A DNA stretch of 40,107 nucleotides from an uncultured Lachnospiraceae bacterium (GCA_910584695.1 CAJUBR010000018.1:1-40107), one strand, 5' to 3'; counted from the first letter of the stretch, positions 31,801 to 40,107 are shown. Notes: generated by a model from the letters alone, not told the origin. A program made the numbers and translations.

Positions 31801-34605
31801 TTATGCCAGAATTTTATCCAGTGTATCAAATAAATTTTTGACATCAATCGGCTTTGCTATATGACCGTTCATTCCACACTTTAAAGCCTCCTGCTTATCT
31901 TCCTCAAACGCATTAGCAGACATCGCTATAATCGGAATTGACGATAATTTCTTATTCTCCAGACTGCGGATTGCTTTCGTGGCATCATAACCATTCATTA
32001 CCGGCATCTGGATATCCATCAGCACCAACTGATAATATCCCGGCTTGGATTTTTTCAACATCTCCACAGCAATCTGTCCATTTTCTGCAACATCTGTATC
32101 ATACCCTGCCTCTTCTAAAATTGCTACCGCAATCTCCTGATTCATTTCGACGTCCTCTGCAAGCAAAATCCGCCTTGTACCCGAGGCTGCACTGCCTTCA
32201 CCGGCACCTGGTTCTCTCTCTCCACCTGCATTTGCTGCTCTATCACTTCTTTTTAATACCGGTATATCCTGTGATACTACTCCTTTGGAACATAAACGGA
32301 ATGTAAAGAAAATAGTAACCTTTGTACCTACACCCTGTTCACTTTCTACTTGAATGGAGCCTCCCATCATGTCTATGATATTTTTTGTAATCGCCATTCC
32401 AAGACCGGTTCCCTGAATTCCGCTGATCGTAGAATTCCTTTCTCTTTCAAAGGGTTCAAAAATATGTGCCAAGAACTCCTCACTCATACCGATTCCGGTA
32501 TCCTCAACTGTAAATTCATAATTTGCACAGCCCTCCGGTGCTCCCGGTTTTTCCGTAAGCTTCAGACTGACAGTACCACCCTCATTGGTATACTTAACGG
32601 CATTGCTGAGGAGATTCAGCAATATCTGATTCAGCCGCAGCTTATCACAATAAATGTCTTCATTCCGAACATCCACAGCATCTATATGCAGTTCAAGCTG
32701 CTTTGCATGAACATCCGCCTGCAAAATACTGTGTAACTCCTGTAAAACATCTGACAGACTGCATGGTTTTTCATCTAACTGTATCTTACCGCTTTCGATA
32801 CGACTCATATCCAAAACATCATTAATCAGACTCAGCAAATGATTTCCCGATGTCATAATCTTTCCCAGATACTCCTCTATCTGATTCCTTCGCTCAATAT
32901 GGGTAAGTGCTAAATTCGTAAATCCGACAATTGCATTCATTGGGGTCCGGATATCATGTGACATATTAGACAGAAATACACTCTTCGCCTCATTTGCCTT
33001 ATTTGCCTGTAATAAGGCTTCCTCCAATTGACTTTTTTTCTCCATTTCACTACGGATTTCCTCATCTACACTACGGAATCCTAAGACAACACCATAGCTG
33101 CCTTCCCATGCTCCTGCACGTACCGCCTTCATCTGAAAATATCTTATTTCACTATTACAATAAGTACGGTAATTAATGTAATACATTCTTTTTTCCGTCA
33201 GTTCTTTTTTCAGGCTATTCTGCGATACTGCCTGCCGCATCATTTCTCTATCATCTTCATAGACACAGGTCTGTATGTAAAGCTCTATACTGTCTTTCAA
33301 TGACCGTTCTCCATTAAAGATAGAAGCTAATATATGACTTTTGCAGTCAGCAATCTGAAGCAGACTCCCCTTACCCGTATCAAGATCAAAAAAACAAACA
33401 AGATTATAGTCTATACTTAGTGCATGAACCAGCTCCATCTGGTGTCTCTCATTTTCCTCCCGTTCTCTTTTTTCCTGCAGCTTCTGAGTCGTGCAGTCCA
33501 AAAGAAAGCGCTGATAAAACGGCTCTCCGTTCTCCATTAAAAGTTTAATATTACCCATAATATGTAATATTTCCCCATCTGCATGCTGTACACGGTATTC
33601 TATGGTAGCACTGTCCCCCTCCTTTTTCAGACTTTCAATACATCCCCGAATCTTTTCTCTGTCTTCAGCCACAACGGATGACGCAACCATATCAAATCCC
33701 TCTGCCATTAATTCATCCTGGGACTCATATCCCAAAAGCTTTAACGCTGCCTCATTCACTCTGAGAATCCGTGACCCATCTACCGTATGGCACAACACCC
33801 CGCAATCCATAGTCGTAAAAAGTGTTTCCAATGTACGGTTCTTATCGATAATATCCTGCTCATAAGCACGCTCTTGTGTCACATCAATCGCTACGCCCAC
33901 TGTCCCCATTACACTGTCATCCAAATCATATAAAGGGGATTTATAAGTCGTAAGCAGTCTCATTCCATCTCCGGTTTTGATCGTTTCTTCAGATATACAG
34001 GTTTTTTTCTTGTGCATGACCTCCTGCTCTGATTCCACACAAGCAGGATCATCGTGCTCAACATCCCAAATATAAGCATGATTACGTCCTTCCACCTGCT
34101 CCTTGGTTTTATTAACCGTTTTACAAAAACTGTCATTCACTTTCTCATGTATGCCATCTTTATCTTTATACCAGACCAGATTCGGAATATTGTTAATGGT
34201 AGTCTCCAAATAATGGCTCGTCTGCCAAAAGTCTTTACTCATTTTACAGGTTTGCTGCCATCTTAAAAAACGGAATTTTATTTCCTCATCTGACATAGGC
34301 ATTGTCCATATATCCTTGACTTCAGACAATTCATCTTTCAAAAACATGATCTGATTTGCATCTGCAAGAAGAATCAACTCGGCATCCTTGGTTTTTCTTA
34401 AAATCAGCACCTGCAATGCTTCTTTTGCATCCATGTCCTGTAAATCAACAAGAATCACATCCGCCTTGGATATCAGTTCTGCCTCCGGCTTTACACTTTC
34501 AAAAAACTCATGCGTAAAATGTTCAAGCGGAGACATTTCCTTTATCATATTAAATATTCTATGCTGATGCCCTATTAAATAAAAATGAATATGGCAATGG
34601 TACAT
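31801..34605 (-). CDS. Hybrid sensor histidine kinase with N-terminal receiver-like domain, PAS domains and C-terminal receiver
   Basis: This 934-residue soluble protein starts at ATG 34605 behind GGGGGGAAGGAT. Domains in order: a receiver-like domain (1-115) with D54 in VILVDLQD but lacking the early acidic pair; three PAS-like domains at about 128-250, 258-375 and 390-512; a dimerisation and phosphoacceptor domain with H550 in SNMSHDIRTPMNAIVGF; an ATPase domain with LNLLSNAVKYT, DTGIGMS and GTGLGMAI; a linker rich in Gly, Ala and Glu; and a true receiver from about 810 (LLAEDVEMNQE, LVLMDIQMPVMNGYD). No membrane helix is seen, so it reads a cytoplasmic signal. No Hpt domain or output regulator is nearby. 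Confidence 0.93.
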   Translation of the reverse strand: MYHCHIHFYLIGHQHRIFNMIKEMSPLEHFTHEFFESVKPEAELISKADVILVDLQDMDAKEALQVLILRKTKDAELILLADANQIMFLKDELSEVKDIWTMPMSDEEIKFRFLRWQQTCKMSKDFWQTSHYLETTINNIPNLVWYKDKDGIHEKVNDSFCKTVNKTKEQVEGRNHAYIWDVEHDDPACVESEQEVMHKKKTCISEETIKTGDGMRLLTTYKSPLYDLDDSVMGTVGVAIDVTQERAYEQDIIDKNRTLETLFTTMDCGVLCHTVDGSRILRVNEAALKLLGYESQDELMAEGFDMVASSVVAEDREKIRGCIESLKKEGDSATIEYRVQHADGEILHIMGNIKLLMENGEPFYQRFLLDCTTQKLQEKREREENERHQMELVHALSIDYNLVCFFDLDTGKGSLLQIADCKSHILASIFNGERSLKDSIELYIQTCVYEDDREMMRQAVSQNSLKKELTEKRMYYINYRTYCNSEIRYFQMKAVRAGAWEGSYGVVLGFRSVDEEIRSEMEKKSQLEEALLQANKANEAKSVFLSNMSHDIRTPMNAIVGFTNLALTHIERRNQIEEYLGKIMTSGNHLLSLINDVLDMSRIESGKIQLDEKPCSLSDVLQELHSILQADVHAKQLELHIDAVDVRNEDIYCDKLRLNQILLNLLSNAVKYTNEGGTVSLKLTEKPGAPEGCANYEFTVEDTGIGMSEEFLAHIFEPFERERNSTISGIQGTGLGMAITKNIIDMMGGSIQVESEQGVGTKVTIFFTFRLCSKGVVSQDIPVLKRSDRAANAGGEREPGAGEGSAASGTRRILLAEDVEMNQEIAVAILEEAGYDTDVAENGQIAVEMLKKSKPGYYQLVLMDIQMPVMNGYDATKAIRSLENKKLSSIPIIAMSANAFEEDKQEALKCGMNGHIAKPIDVKNLFDTLDKILA

Positions 34606-34843
34606 ATCCTTCCCCCCAATGCATTGTATATTTTCTCTTATTTATTGTTACCCGTATTGATTTCATTTAGCAATTATGTATATCTTAAGTATGTGTCTTT
34701 CGTATCATAGAATTATGATAAACAATATGCTTATATGCTATTCTAACAAGCATATGAATCTATGTCAATATTGGGGTATTTCGGTTTTGCAATACTTAGG
34801 TTTTTCAGCTAAATCTATGAATTTTAATGCCAAATTTACGTAA

Positions 34844-36139
34844 CTACGATATTGCCGCTGCCGGTATCATCAGTTTTAATACAAAGCGTCCATCCTTATG
34901 CTGAAAAATGCATTCACCATCATACTTTTCAACTGCCCTCTTAATATTTGCAATGCCAAACCCATGAAGGAACCTATCTTTTTTCGTGGTTTTTTCCTCC
35001 ATATTAGAAGATAATACCGCATTATTTTCAAACACAATAGAAAATAAATCGTGAACACGGACAGCTTTCACCATAATCATCCGTTCTTCTTCTGGCAGTT
35101 TCAAGCTGGCTTCAATGGCATTATCCAGTGCATTTCCAAAAATGGTGCTGATATCCAGCGGTGCAATAAAATCACTGTCCTCCATATGTAACACTGCAGA
35201 AAAATCAATCCTGCTTTCCTTTGCCTTTTCTGCCTTGTCCCGAAGAATGATATCTAAAAAATCATTCCCGGTATGCTGATAATTCTCATAACCTGCAATC
35301 CTGCTTTGCAGGCTTTCCACTGCTTTTTTTGTTGCCTCATCATTACCAGACCCCGCCTTTAAAACAAGTAAATGGTTTTTCATGTCATGGTATATACTAC
35401 GCACCCGCTCCTCCTCTTTTAACTTCTCCTCATAAAAGCCATACTTCATGGAAAGCTCCTGTGCCCGGTAAGCCGTCTGCATGGACTGACAGATATACGA
35501 TACCAGACAGATACAGCCAAAACTGGAAAAAATAGAAGCTCCGCAAATAGGATATACAATCATCATACGTTCCGGCATAAAGTAGATAATCGTAAAAATT
35601 GCCACAAAAGAAGCGCCTCCCACCATATCCACCATCATCCACATTTTGTTGCTTAAGCTTGATGTAAGCTGCAACAATACTTTTCGCAGTACCACAAAAG
35701 CTGCTATCCAAAATAGCAGTCTCAAAAACAGAGAAATCGTATGAACCAGTGTACTTAAAAATAATAATTCATGAGATTTGCTTATTTCTTGCGAATTTGC
35801 CTCTGTCATTCCAAAGAATATTCTTGATCCAATATCTAACATCAGATAATTCACTGCAATCAATGCCGGATAAAATATCAGCAGGACTGATATCTTTTCC
35901 ACCAGACTTCCGTTATGAAACACGAGAAGATATCCAAAAAAGAATGCCATACATCCAAAAAGTGCCGGCAGATCATTTGAATAGATCACATAATCTGCAA
36001 CGTTAACACATACAATAAAAGCCACTAGTTTCGCAAACCAATTTTTCCGAAGCGGAAGAAATACTTTTATGATGGAAAAAAATACAAACCCATATGTCCA
36101 GACCATCAAAACAGAAAGAATATCCAATGCCCTAATCAT
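34844..36139 (-). CDS. GHKL-domain sensor histidine kinase, AgrC-like
   Basis: The start is ATG 36139, overlapping the response regulator stop (ATGA) behind GGGGGGATATGTT; the longer frame to 36289 lies inside the regulator gene. The 431-residue protein has six or seven membrane helices over about 210 residues, a coiled linker (MKYGFYEEKLKEEERVRSIY) with the phosphoacceptor His in YHDMKNHLLVL, and a GHKL ATPase domain with FGNALDNAIEASLKL and HGFGIANIKRAVEKYDG. This is the AgrC/FsrC/ComD arrangement for peptide sensing. No agrB or agrD gene is adjacent, so the ligand source is unknown. Confidence 0.92.
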   Translation of the reverse strand: MIRALDILSVLMVWTYGFVFFSIIKVFLPLRKNWFAKLVAFIVCVNVADYVIYSNDLPALFGCMAFFFGYLLVFHNGSLVEKISVLLIFYPALIAVNYLMLDIGSRIFFGMTEANSQEISKSHELLFLSTLVHTISLFLRLLFWIAAFVVLRKVLLQLTSSLSNKMWMMVDMVGGASFVAIFTIIYFMPERMMIVYPICGASIFSSFGCICLVSYICQSMQTAYRAQELSMKYGFYEEKLKEEERVRSIYHDMKNHLLVLKAGSGNDEATKKAVESLQSRIAGYENYQHTGNDFLDIILRDKAEKAKESRIDFSAVLHMEDSDFIAPLDISTIFGNALDNAIEASLKLPEEERMIMVKAVRVHDLFSIVFENNAVLSSNMEEKTTKKDRFLHGFGIANIKRAVEKYDGECIFQHKDGRFVLKLMIPAAAIS

Positions 36140-36846
36140 AACATATCCCCCCAGTAATCTGCTAATTTTTCCATAACCATCTTCCGCTTTGGCTGGCTGA
36201 TGGGAATTTTCTCTCCTGTCGTCAATTCCATTTCCAGTTTTTCCACCCGTTTTACAAAGTATAAATTCACCAGATATCCGGTATGACATCGAACAAAACA
36301 GGAGCCCGCAAGCTCCCTCTCAAAATCCTTCATTTTTTTATAGGAAATAATCTCCTGTTCATCCGTATGGAGCAACACATTCCGTTGATATGTCTCTATA
36401 TAGTGCAGTGTATTTAAAAATACTTTATACTTTCCGTTATCATTGGTTATTACAATATGGTCCTTTTCGTTTTGTTTATACCGGGCAATCCACCTATCCA
36501 TCTCTGCCTTTAAACGAACGTATTTTATTGGCTTGATAATATAATTAACTGCCTGATATTGATAACCCTCCAATACATGACTTACGAGAGAAGTAAGAAA
36601 AATAATTCCCACCCCTGAATCCTTTTCCCGGATTCGTTTTGCTGCCTGTAATCCGTTCATTTCATTCATCTGGATATCCAGAAAAATCAAATCCATTTCA
36701 ATCTGATCATTCTCTACTAATTCTTTTCCATCTCTAAAAACTGTTATACGAAGCTCGGTACCGGTTTCCTCCATGTAACGTTTTAACTGTTGTGCTAATT
36801 CGGTAACAAAGCTTTCTTCATCATCGCAAATCGCTATGTTGTACAT
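36136..36846 (-). CDS. LytTR family response regulator, AgrA-like
   Basis: This 236-residue protein starts at ATG 36846 after GAGGTGACTT. The receiver has the acidic pair in AICDDEE, phosphoacceptor D57 in LIFLDIQMNEMNG and the KPI turn in NYIIKPIKY. The LytTR DNA-binding domain occupies about 130-230 (LHYIETYQRNVLLHT, CHTGYLVNLYFV, IPISQPKRK). It should bind paired LytTR sites. It is first in a two-gene operon with the kinase. Its whole upstream region from 36867 is MITE sequence. Confidence 0.94.
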   Translation of the reverse strand: MYNIAICDDEESFVTELAQQLKRYMEETGTELRITVFRDGKELVENDQIEMDLIFLDIQMNEMNGLQAAKRIREKDSGVGIIFLTSLVSHVLEGYQYQAVNYIIKPIKYVRLKAEMDRWIARYKQNEKDHIVITNDNGKYKVFLNTLHYIETYQRNVLLHTDEQEIISYKKMKDFERELAGSCFVRCHTGYLVNLYFVKRVEKLEMELTTGEKIPISQPKRKMVMEKLADYWGDML

Positions 36847-36866
36847 AAGTCACCTCAAATTAACTA

Positions 36867-36896
36867 TTTTCAAATAGGGAGTTTCACAATCACCTA
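36867..36896 (+). mobile_element. Solo A-end of a MITE-like element
   Basis: TTTTCAAATAGGGAG followed by TTTCACAATCACCTA matches the A-end of the family (TTTTGAAAATAGGGAG...GCAATTACCTA in copy 3). Only about 30 bp remain. It lies 10 bp from full copy 3, separated by TTATTATTAT, and 20 bp upstream of the response regulator start. Confidence 0.65.
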
Positions 36897-36906
36897 TTAT
36901 TATTAT

Positions 36907-37118
36907 CAGGCAATTGCGAAACTCCGTTTTTGTTACCGACCGTTGTACAATATAGACAATATCAACGCTGGGCACGCTTTCGCTGCTTGTCGCTCGTAAT
37001 GGTACATAAGGTGCCAAAATACGGCACCTAAGTACCAACGGCTCCAAAGCACCCTGCTTATGATATTGTCTATATTGCACAACTAGATTTTGAAAATAGG
37101 GAGTTTCGCAATTACCTA
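36907..37118 (-). mobile_element. MITE-like element, copy 3 (212 bp)
   Basis: It has exactly the same length as copy 1 and is nearly identical to it when reversed, including the central hairpin with AGGTGCC and GGCACCT arms. The ends are CAGGCAATTGCG and CGCAATTACCTA. Flanks are rich in ATT repeats (TATTATTAT left, CATTATTAT right), so the target duplication is only suggestive. Its A-end (right) faces the 3' end of the kinase at 37183. Confidence 0.85.
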
Positions 37119-37182
37119 ATCATTATTATATATGAAAGGATACTTATGTCAATAGAGGGAATGGACAAGTCAAATCCTTACA

Positions 37183-38097
37183 CTACTTTAAAGCAGGAAG
37201 AAGAAACCCTACATAAAACATATTACCGTCCTGCCCCGCAAACACTTCCCCCTGCATCCTTTCCACCAGAAGTTTTACAATAGAAAGTCCCAGCCCGGTA
37301 GATCGATTGCGTTCTGCATTTCCCACATAGAAACGCCTAAAAACTTTGTCTGCATCAATGCTGCAATTTTCCAAAACCAGATTCACTGCACAGACTCTGA
37401 TCATACTGCATCCTCCATTCTGTTCACTCTTTTGCCCGCAAACAGAAACCGTCACTTCCCCGGAAGCATATTGCAGACAGTTTTTCAATATATTCTGCAC
37501 GATTCGTTTCAACAATTCTTCATCACCCAGCACTTTATAGGGAATATCTTCTTCCAATTTCATGAAAAGTCCCTTTTCTTCAAAGAGCGGAATAAAATCC
37601 GTCATCGTACCCACCACAAGATTGGTAATATTTACTGCATGCACTGAGATATCCTCTTCCTGATTCACCCAATACGAATATTCAAAAAACTGCCGGATAC
37701 GCCGTTCCAGTTCATCCGTATGCCGAAAACAGATTTCCAGATATTCCTGTCCGTTTTCGTCCATTTTACACCGTTCCAGCAATTGCAGATATCCCTTTAT
37801 AACGGTAAGGGGTGTCCGCAGGTCATGGGAAATATTGGTAATTAAGTCCTTAAACTCCCTCTCCTGTATTTCCTGTAAAACCCGCAGATCTGATTCCTGC
37901 TTCAGGGTTTCATTTAATGCCACTGTCAGATTCATTAAATCTTTATCCTGCAGCTCCAATAAAACCAGATTCTTACTCTCTTCTTCATTCCGCCACTCCA
38001 ACTGTTTCTTAATGCTCCGCACCTGAAATTTCATACCAGCCAGATAAACGCTCAAAACAACACAGACTATGCCAATCCCAATGCACACAATTTCCAT
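37183..38097 (-). CDS. Sensor histidine kinase, VanS-like small type
   Basis: This 304-residue kinase has one N-terminal membrane helix (IGIGIVCVVLSVYLAGM), a coiled stretch to about residue 85, the phosphoacceptor His in LITNISHDLRTPLTVIKGYL, the N-box in LKRIVQNILKNCLQYA, an F-box VFRRFYVGN and the G2 box STGLGLSIVKLLVERMQG. The G1 box is not clear, as in several kinases of this small group. It appears intact. Its natural partners, the response regulator at 38980 and the ABC genes between, are damaged, so it may be orphaned. Such kinase/regulator/ABC-2 modules usually answer to antimicrobial peptides. Confidence 0.88.
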   Translation of the reverse strand: MEIVCIGIGIVCVVLSVYLAGMKFQVRSIKKQLEWRNEEESKNLVLLELQDKDLMNLTVALNETLKQESDLRVLQEIQEREFKDLITNISHDLRTPLTVIKGYLQLLERCKMDENGQEYLEICFRHTDELERRIRQFFEYSYWVNQEEDISVHAVNITNLVVGTMTDFIPLFEEKGLFMKLEEDIPYKVLGDEELLKRIVQNILKNCLQYASGEVTVSVCGQKSEQNGGCSMIRVCAVNLVLENCSIDADKVFRRFYVGNAERNRSTGLGLSIVKLLVERMQGEVFAGQDGNMFYVGFLLPALK

Positions 38098-38120
38098 CGT
38101 ACTCCCCTTTTCCGTTACCG

Positions 38121-38327
38121 TTATTTTAATTCCGTTCTCTCAAACTTCCATAGGCCGATGCCTCCAGTCACTATAGTCCAGATTAAACTGATACAGCTGT
38201 TTTTCCATATATCCGCCCAACAGACATCCGTTCTCATTACCTGTTTATATAACCCCAGAGGAGTATTATTCAGGACGCTGATCATACTTTCCGGCAAAAC
38301 TGCCGCAAGCAGATTCCCGCCAAATAA
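38121..38327 (-). pseudogene. C-terminal fragment of an ABC-2 type permease
   Basis: In the frame ending at TAA 38121 the sequence reads LFGGNLLAAVLPESMISVLN, then NTPLGLYKQVMRTDVCWADI, then CISLIWTIVTGGIGLWKFER. This is the end of a six-helix ABC-2 permease (an extracytoplasmic loop and last membrane helix). The N-terminal four-fifths are missing. The fragment overlaps the end of the ATPase remnant in another frame, so a deletion fused the two genes near 38330. Confidence 0.7.
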
Positions 38328-38875
38328 AGCGAATACTCTTATCCGGCATAACCTTAAAATTAACCGTCTTAAGCTTCCTCTCCAATACGGCAGATAACCG
38401 GTTACTGTCTGTACTCTCCAAAGAAATATAATGTTTACAGCGCTCCTCTAACTCCTCATGGCTGAACATCTCTTTAATCTCTCCGTTATGGATAATGATA
38501 TAATCTGTGGCAACCTGATAAAGCTCCGGCAGATTATGACTGGAAATTAGGAAGCCCCTTCATCAGACATTGCAAATGCATATTCTCTTTTGCAGTCATT
38601 CCTCCCACCAGACCCGGATATTCAATCAGGGAACCGATTCGTTTTCCCTCTTTTTCCAGCTCATCCTGACTGTTTTTCCCAAACAACTGCAAACTGCCCT
38701 CTGTCGGGAATCCTAACCCTGTAATCATACGCATCAACGTGGTCTTTCCTGCACCGTTTTTTCCGATCAGACCATAAATCCGCCCCTGCTTTAAATGCAG
38801 ATTGACATGCTGCAATGCAGTTTGGGATTTATAACGTTTGGATAAATCTCTTGTTTCTAAAATTATTTCACTCAT
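38266..38875 (-). pseudogene. ABC transporter ATP-binding protein with internal deletion
   Basis: ATG 38875 (after GGAGGAATGTTTG) opens an ATPase with Walker A GLIGKNGAGKTTLMRMITGL and the Q-loop region IGSLIEYPGLVGGMTAKENM, which stops at 38534. From about 38547, in another frame, it resumes as ISSHNLPELYQVATDYIIIH, then NGEIKEMFSHEELEERCKHY, to 38266. The missing segment should hold the LSGGQ signature and Walker B (roughly 75-80 residues in relatives), so ATP hydrolysis is lost. ATTTCC at the junction may be the microhomology used. The C-terminal stretch ends in sequence derived from the permease. Confidence 0.82.
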
Positions 38876-38939
38876 CAAACATTCCTCCTGCCTTTCTTAA
38901 CTTGTATAGAAAAGCTTAACAATCAAAGGTTTGGTAAGT

Positions 38940-38976
38940 GTTAAGAAAAAACGGTAAATAGTTAAGAAAAGGTAAA
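38940..38976 (-). promoter_or_regulatory. Direct repeats upstream of the ABC remnant, probable response-regulator site
   Basis: On the minus strand TTCTTAAC occurs twice, 21 bp apart (38961-38968 and 38940-38947), each preceded by TTTACC. A TATACA -10 candidate lies downstream without a good -35. Two half-sites at two helical turns fit an OmpR-class regulator that activates the ABC genes. Confidence 0.5.
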
Positions 38977-38979
38977 GTT

Positions 38980-39381
38980 TCATCTGGCAAGCCGGTATCC
39001 CAGTCCCCAGACAGTTTCAATATATTCCGTCTCACTATTAACTTTTTTCATTTTATTACGGAGATTGCTGATATGTGTCTTAATCACATTATCATCTGCC
39101 CCTATCATCAACAGATCAATTTTTGTCCCCACCATATCTTTTGCAGAAATGACAATTACCGGAATATCGCTGTGTTCCCGGATTTCTCTTAATACCTCAT
39201 CACCGCTTTTATATGGAAGCATTAGATCCAGCAAAACCATATCGAAATGCTCCTTTTTTAACATTCCCAGCCCCTCTAACCCATTAAATGCGGAAGCAGT
39301 TTGATAACCGTTATCCTGCAAAGTTTTCGCCAGTAACTGATTCACGTCTTTTTCATCTTCAATAATCAAAATGTGTTCCAT
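38980..39381 (-). pseudogene. OmpR-family response regulator with in-frame internal deletion
   Basis: This 133-residue frame has a good receiver start (MEHILIIEDEKDVNQLLAKT, D52 in MVLLDLMLPYKSG) up to LMIGADD at residue 97. It then jumps to NVIKTHISNLRNKMKKVN and VWGLGYRLAR, the recognition helix and wing of the DNA-binding domain. OmpR-type regulators are about 225-235 residues. Here about 95 are missing, including the receiver lysine, the alpha5 interface and most of the winged helix. The GATGAT at the junction occurs in both normal contexts (GADD... and ...DDN), so slippage there is plausible. The reading frame is preserved, but function is not expected. Confidence 0.85.
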
Positions 39382-39442
39382 ATAATTTCCTTTTCCCTAT
39401 AGCGGAAATAACAAAAATTATTTTCTGCCACTAATATATTCC

Positions 39443-39964
39443 TTATTTGGGGAATACCGCTATTAATAAAGGTGCATTCTTTCCCAAATACACTTTAATC
39501 TCTGCATACTCCAAAAATCCTTTTGGATTTTTCATATAAATATCACTTTCCACTACTTTTTCGGTTCCGTCAACCGGATGGATATACGAAACAATCAAGC
39601 GATAACCTATATGACACTCCGCATGATCCAAATAGGAACCTGTAACTATATTTCCTTTATAGTCAATCAACTGCTCTTTCACTTCTAAAACCTTTCCTTC
39701 AGTAGCAAAATCCGCATGTTCCATCATCCACTTTCTTTCCCTGCGTCTTTTATAAGACTGCGTTAATTTGTACAGCCCAAAACAAAGCAAAATACTGTTA
39801 AACAATGCCACTGCCGATGCAAATTTCACAAATTCAGAAAAATCTTTTGGATTATGCGTTATTCCGGAAGTCAAAGCAAAAACAAATAACCCAATATAGA
39901 TAATAATACCTGTGATAACCCCCGTATAATCTAGATTATATCCTCTTGGCCATACTTCATGATT
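39443..39964 (-). CDS. Unknown membrane protein
   Basis: ATG 39964 follows GAGAGGAGATAGAATT and gives 173 residues; the longer frame to 39997 has no support. Two membrane helices are seen (ITGIIIYIGLFVFALTSGI; FASAVALFNSILLCFGLYKL), then a basic stretch (KRRRERKW) and a soluble domain of about 100 residues (GKVLEVKEQLIDYKGNIVTG; YRLIVSYIHPVDGTEKVVES). The soluble part has the look of a DUF3592-type beta domain, but I am not sure. MITE copy 4 begins 34 bp upstream. Confidence 0.65.
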   Translation of the reverse strand, partial: NHEVWPRGYNLDYTGVITGIIIYIGLFVFALTSGITHNPKDFSEFVKFASAVALFNSILLCFGLYKLTQSYKRRRERKWMMEHADFATEGKVLEVKEQLIDYKGNIVTGSYLDHAECHIGYRLIVSYIHPVDGTEKVVESDIYMKNPKGFLEYAEIKVYLGKNAPLLIAVFPK

Positions 39965-39997
39965 CATAATTCTATCTCCTCTCTTGTAAATTTCCAT

Positions 39998-40107
39998 TAG
40001 GCATTTGCGAAACTCTCTATTTTCAAAATCTAGTTGTGCAATATAAACAATATCATAAGCAGGGTACTTTGGAGCCGTTGGTACTTCGCATTGAACACTT
40101 AGTGAGT
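39998..40107 (+). mobile_element. MITE-like element, copy 4 (cut by window end), variant centre
   Basis: Starting at TAGGCATTTGCG it follows copy 1 closely for about 89 bp, through GGAGCCGTTGGTACTT. It then diverges (CGCATTGAACACTTAGTGAGT overlaps the window end) where the other copies have AGGTGCC. The A-end faces the gene at 39964. Only the left target flank (AATTTCCAT) is visible. Confidence 0.8.

Noticed and set aside
34725..34755. ATATGCTT/AAGCATAT inverted repeat in the gap before the hybrid kinase
   Set aside because: Short arms in AT-rich DNA, no T-run and no position that fits a clear role.
1..40107. CRISPR array, tRNA, rRNA or prophage
   Set aside because: No regularly spaced repeats, cloverleaf sequences, ribosomal RNA motifs or phage structural genes were seen.

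Overview
The window looks like a low-GC Firmicutes chromosome, most likely a gut Lachnospiraceae. The evidence is the GatCAB amidotransferase, a DUF3793 protein, a BspA-like leucine-rich surface protein, an ECF sigma/DUF4179 pair, GHKL/LytTR signalling, paired MATE exporters, AGGAGG-type ribosome binding sites and occasional GTG/TTG starts. This family placement is inference. No tRNA, rRNA, CRISPR array, prophage or complete insertion sequence was seen. Most genes are on the minus strand.

Layout. 1-2750: the N-terminal part of a YyaL-type thioredoxin-domain protein, a calcium/sodium antiporter cut off half way, and a frameshifted unknown gene beside CCAG-type repeats. 2757-5960: gatC-gatA-gatB with a terminator. 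6053-7208: an intergenic repeat cluster, then two tandem paralogous small XRE regulators flanking a decayed small gene and a perfect palindrome. 7263-8963: lrgA-lrgB followed by a gene for a possible von Willebrand-A-like protein. 9201-10881: ECF sigma factor with its DUF4179 membrane partner. 11006-15338: sbcD-sbcC. 15435-16921: an S66 peptidase coupled to a fructose-6-phosphate aldolase. 17105-19429: nitroreductase and a BspA-like protein with a 273-bp tandem repeat. 19953-22299: enolase, a small membrane protein and DUF3793. 22691-26970: a maltose-type O-acetyltransferase, then an AraC regulator between two MATE exporters. 27091-28330: a LacI-family protein reduced to its DNA-binding head and an unknown membrane-protein operon. 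28470-31567: FtsX-type permease and its ATPase. 31801-36846: a large hybrid kinase and an AgrC/AgrA-like pair. 37183-39381: a VanS-like kinase whose ABC transporter and response regulator have lost internal segments. 39443-39964: a small membrane protein.

The most distinctive content is non-coding. A family of about 212-bp MITE-like elements with terminal inverted repeats (TAGGCAATTACG type) occurs four times plus one solo end (19660, 22515, 36867, 36907, 39998). One copy has a perfect 9-bp target duplication. One has lost 71 bp exactly between two AAGCAG repeats, and one carries a different central sequence. In three of the four copies the same end faces a downstream gene. A second theme is gene erosion: in-frame and out-of-frame internal deletions in the 38.1-39.4 kb module, truncations of the antiporter and LacI genes, and four apparent single-base frameshifts at A/T homopolymers. 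The homopolymer events could be real contingency loci or assembly errors.
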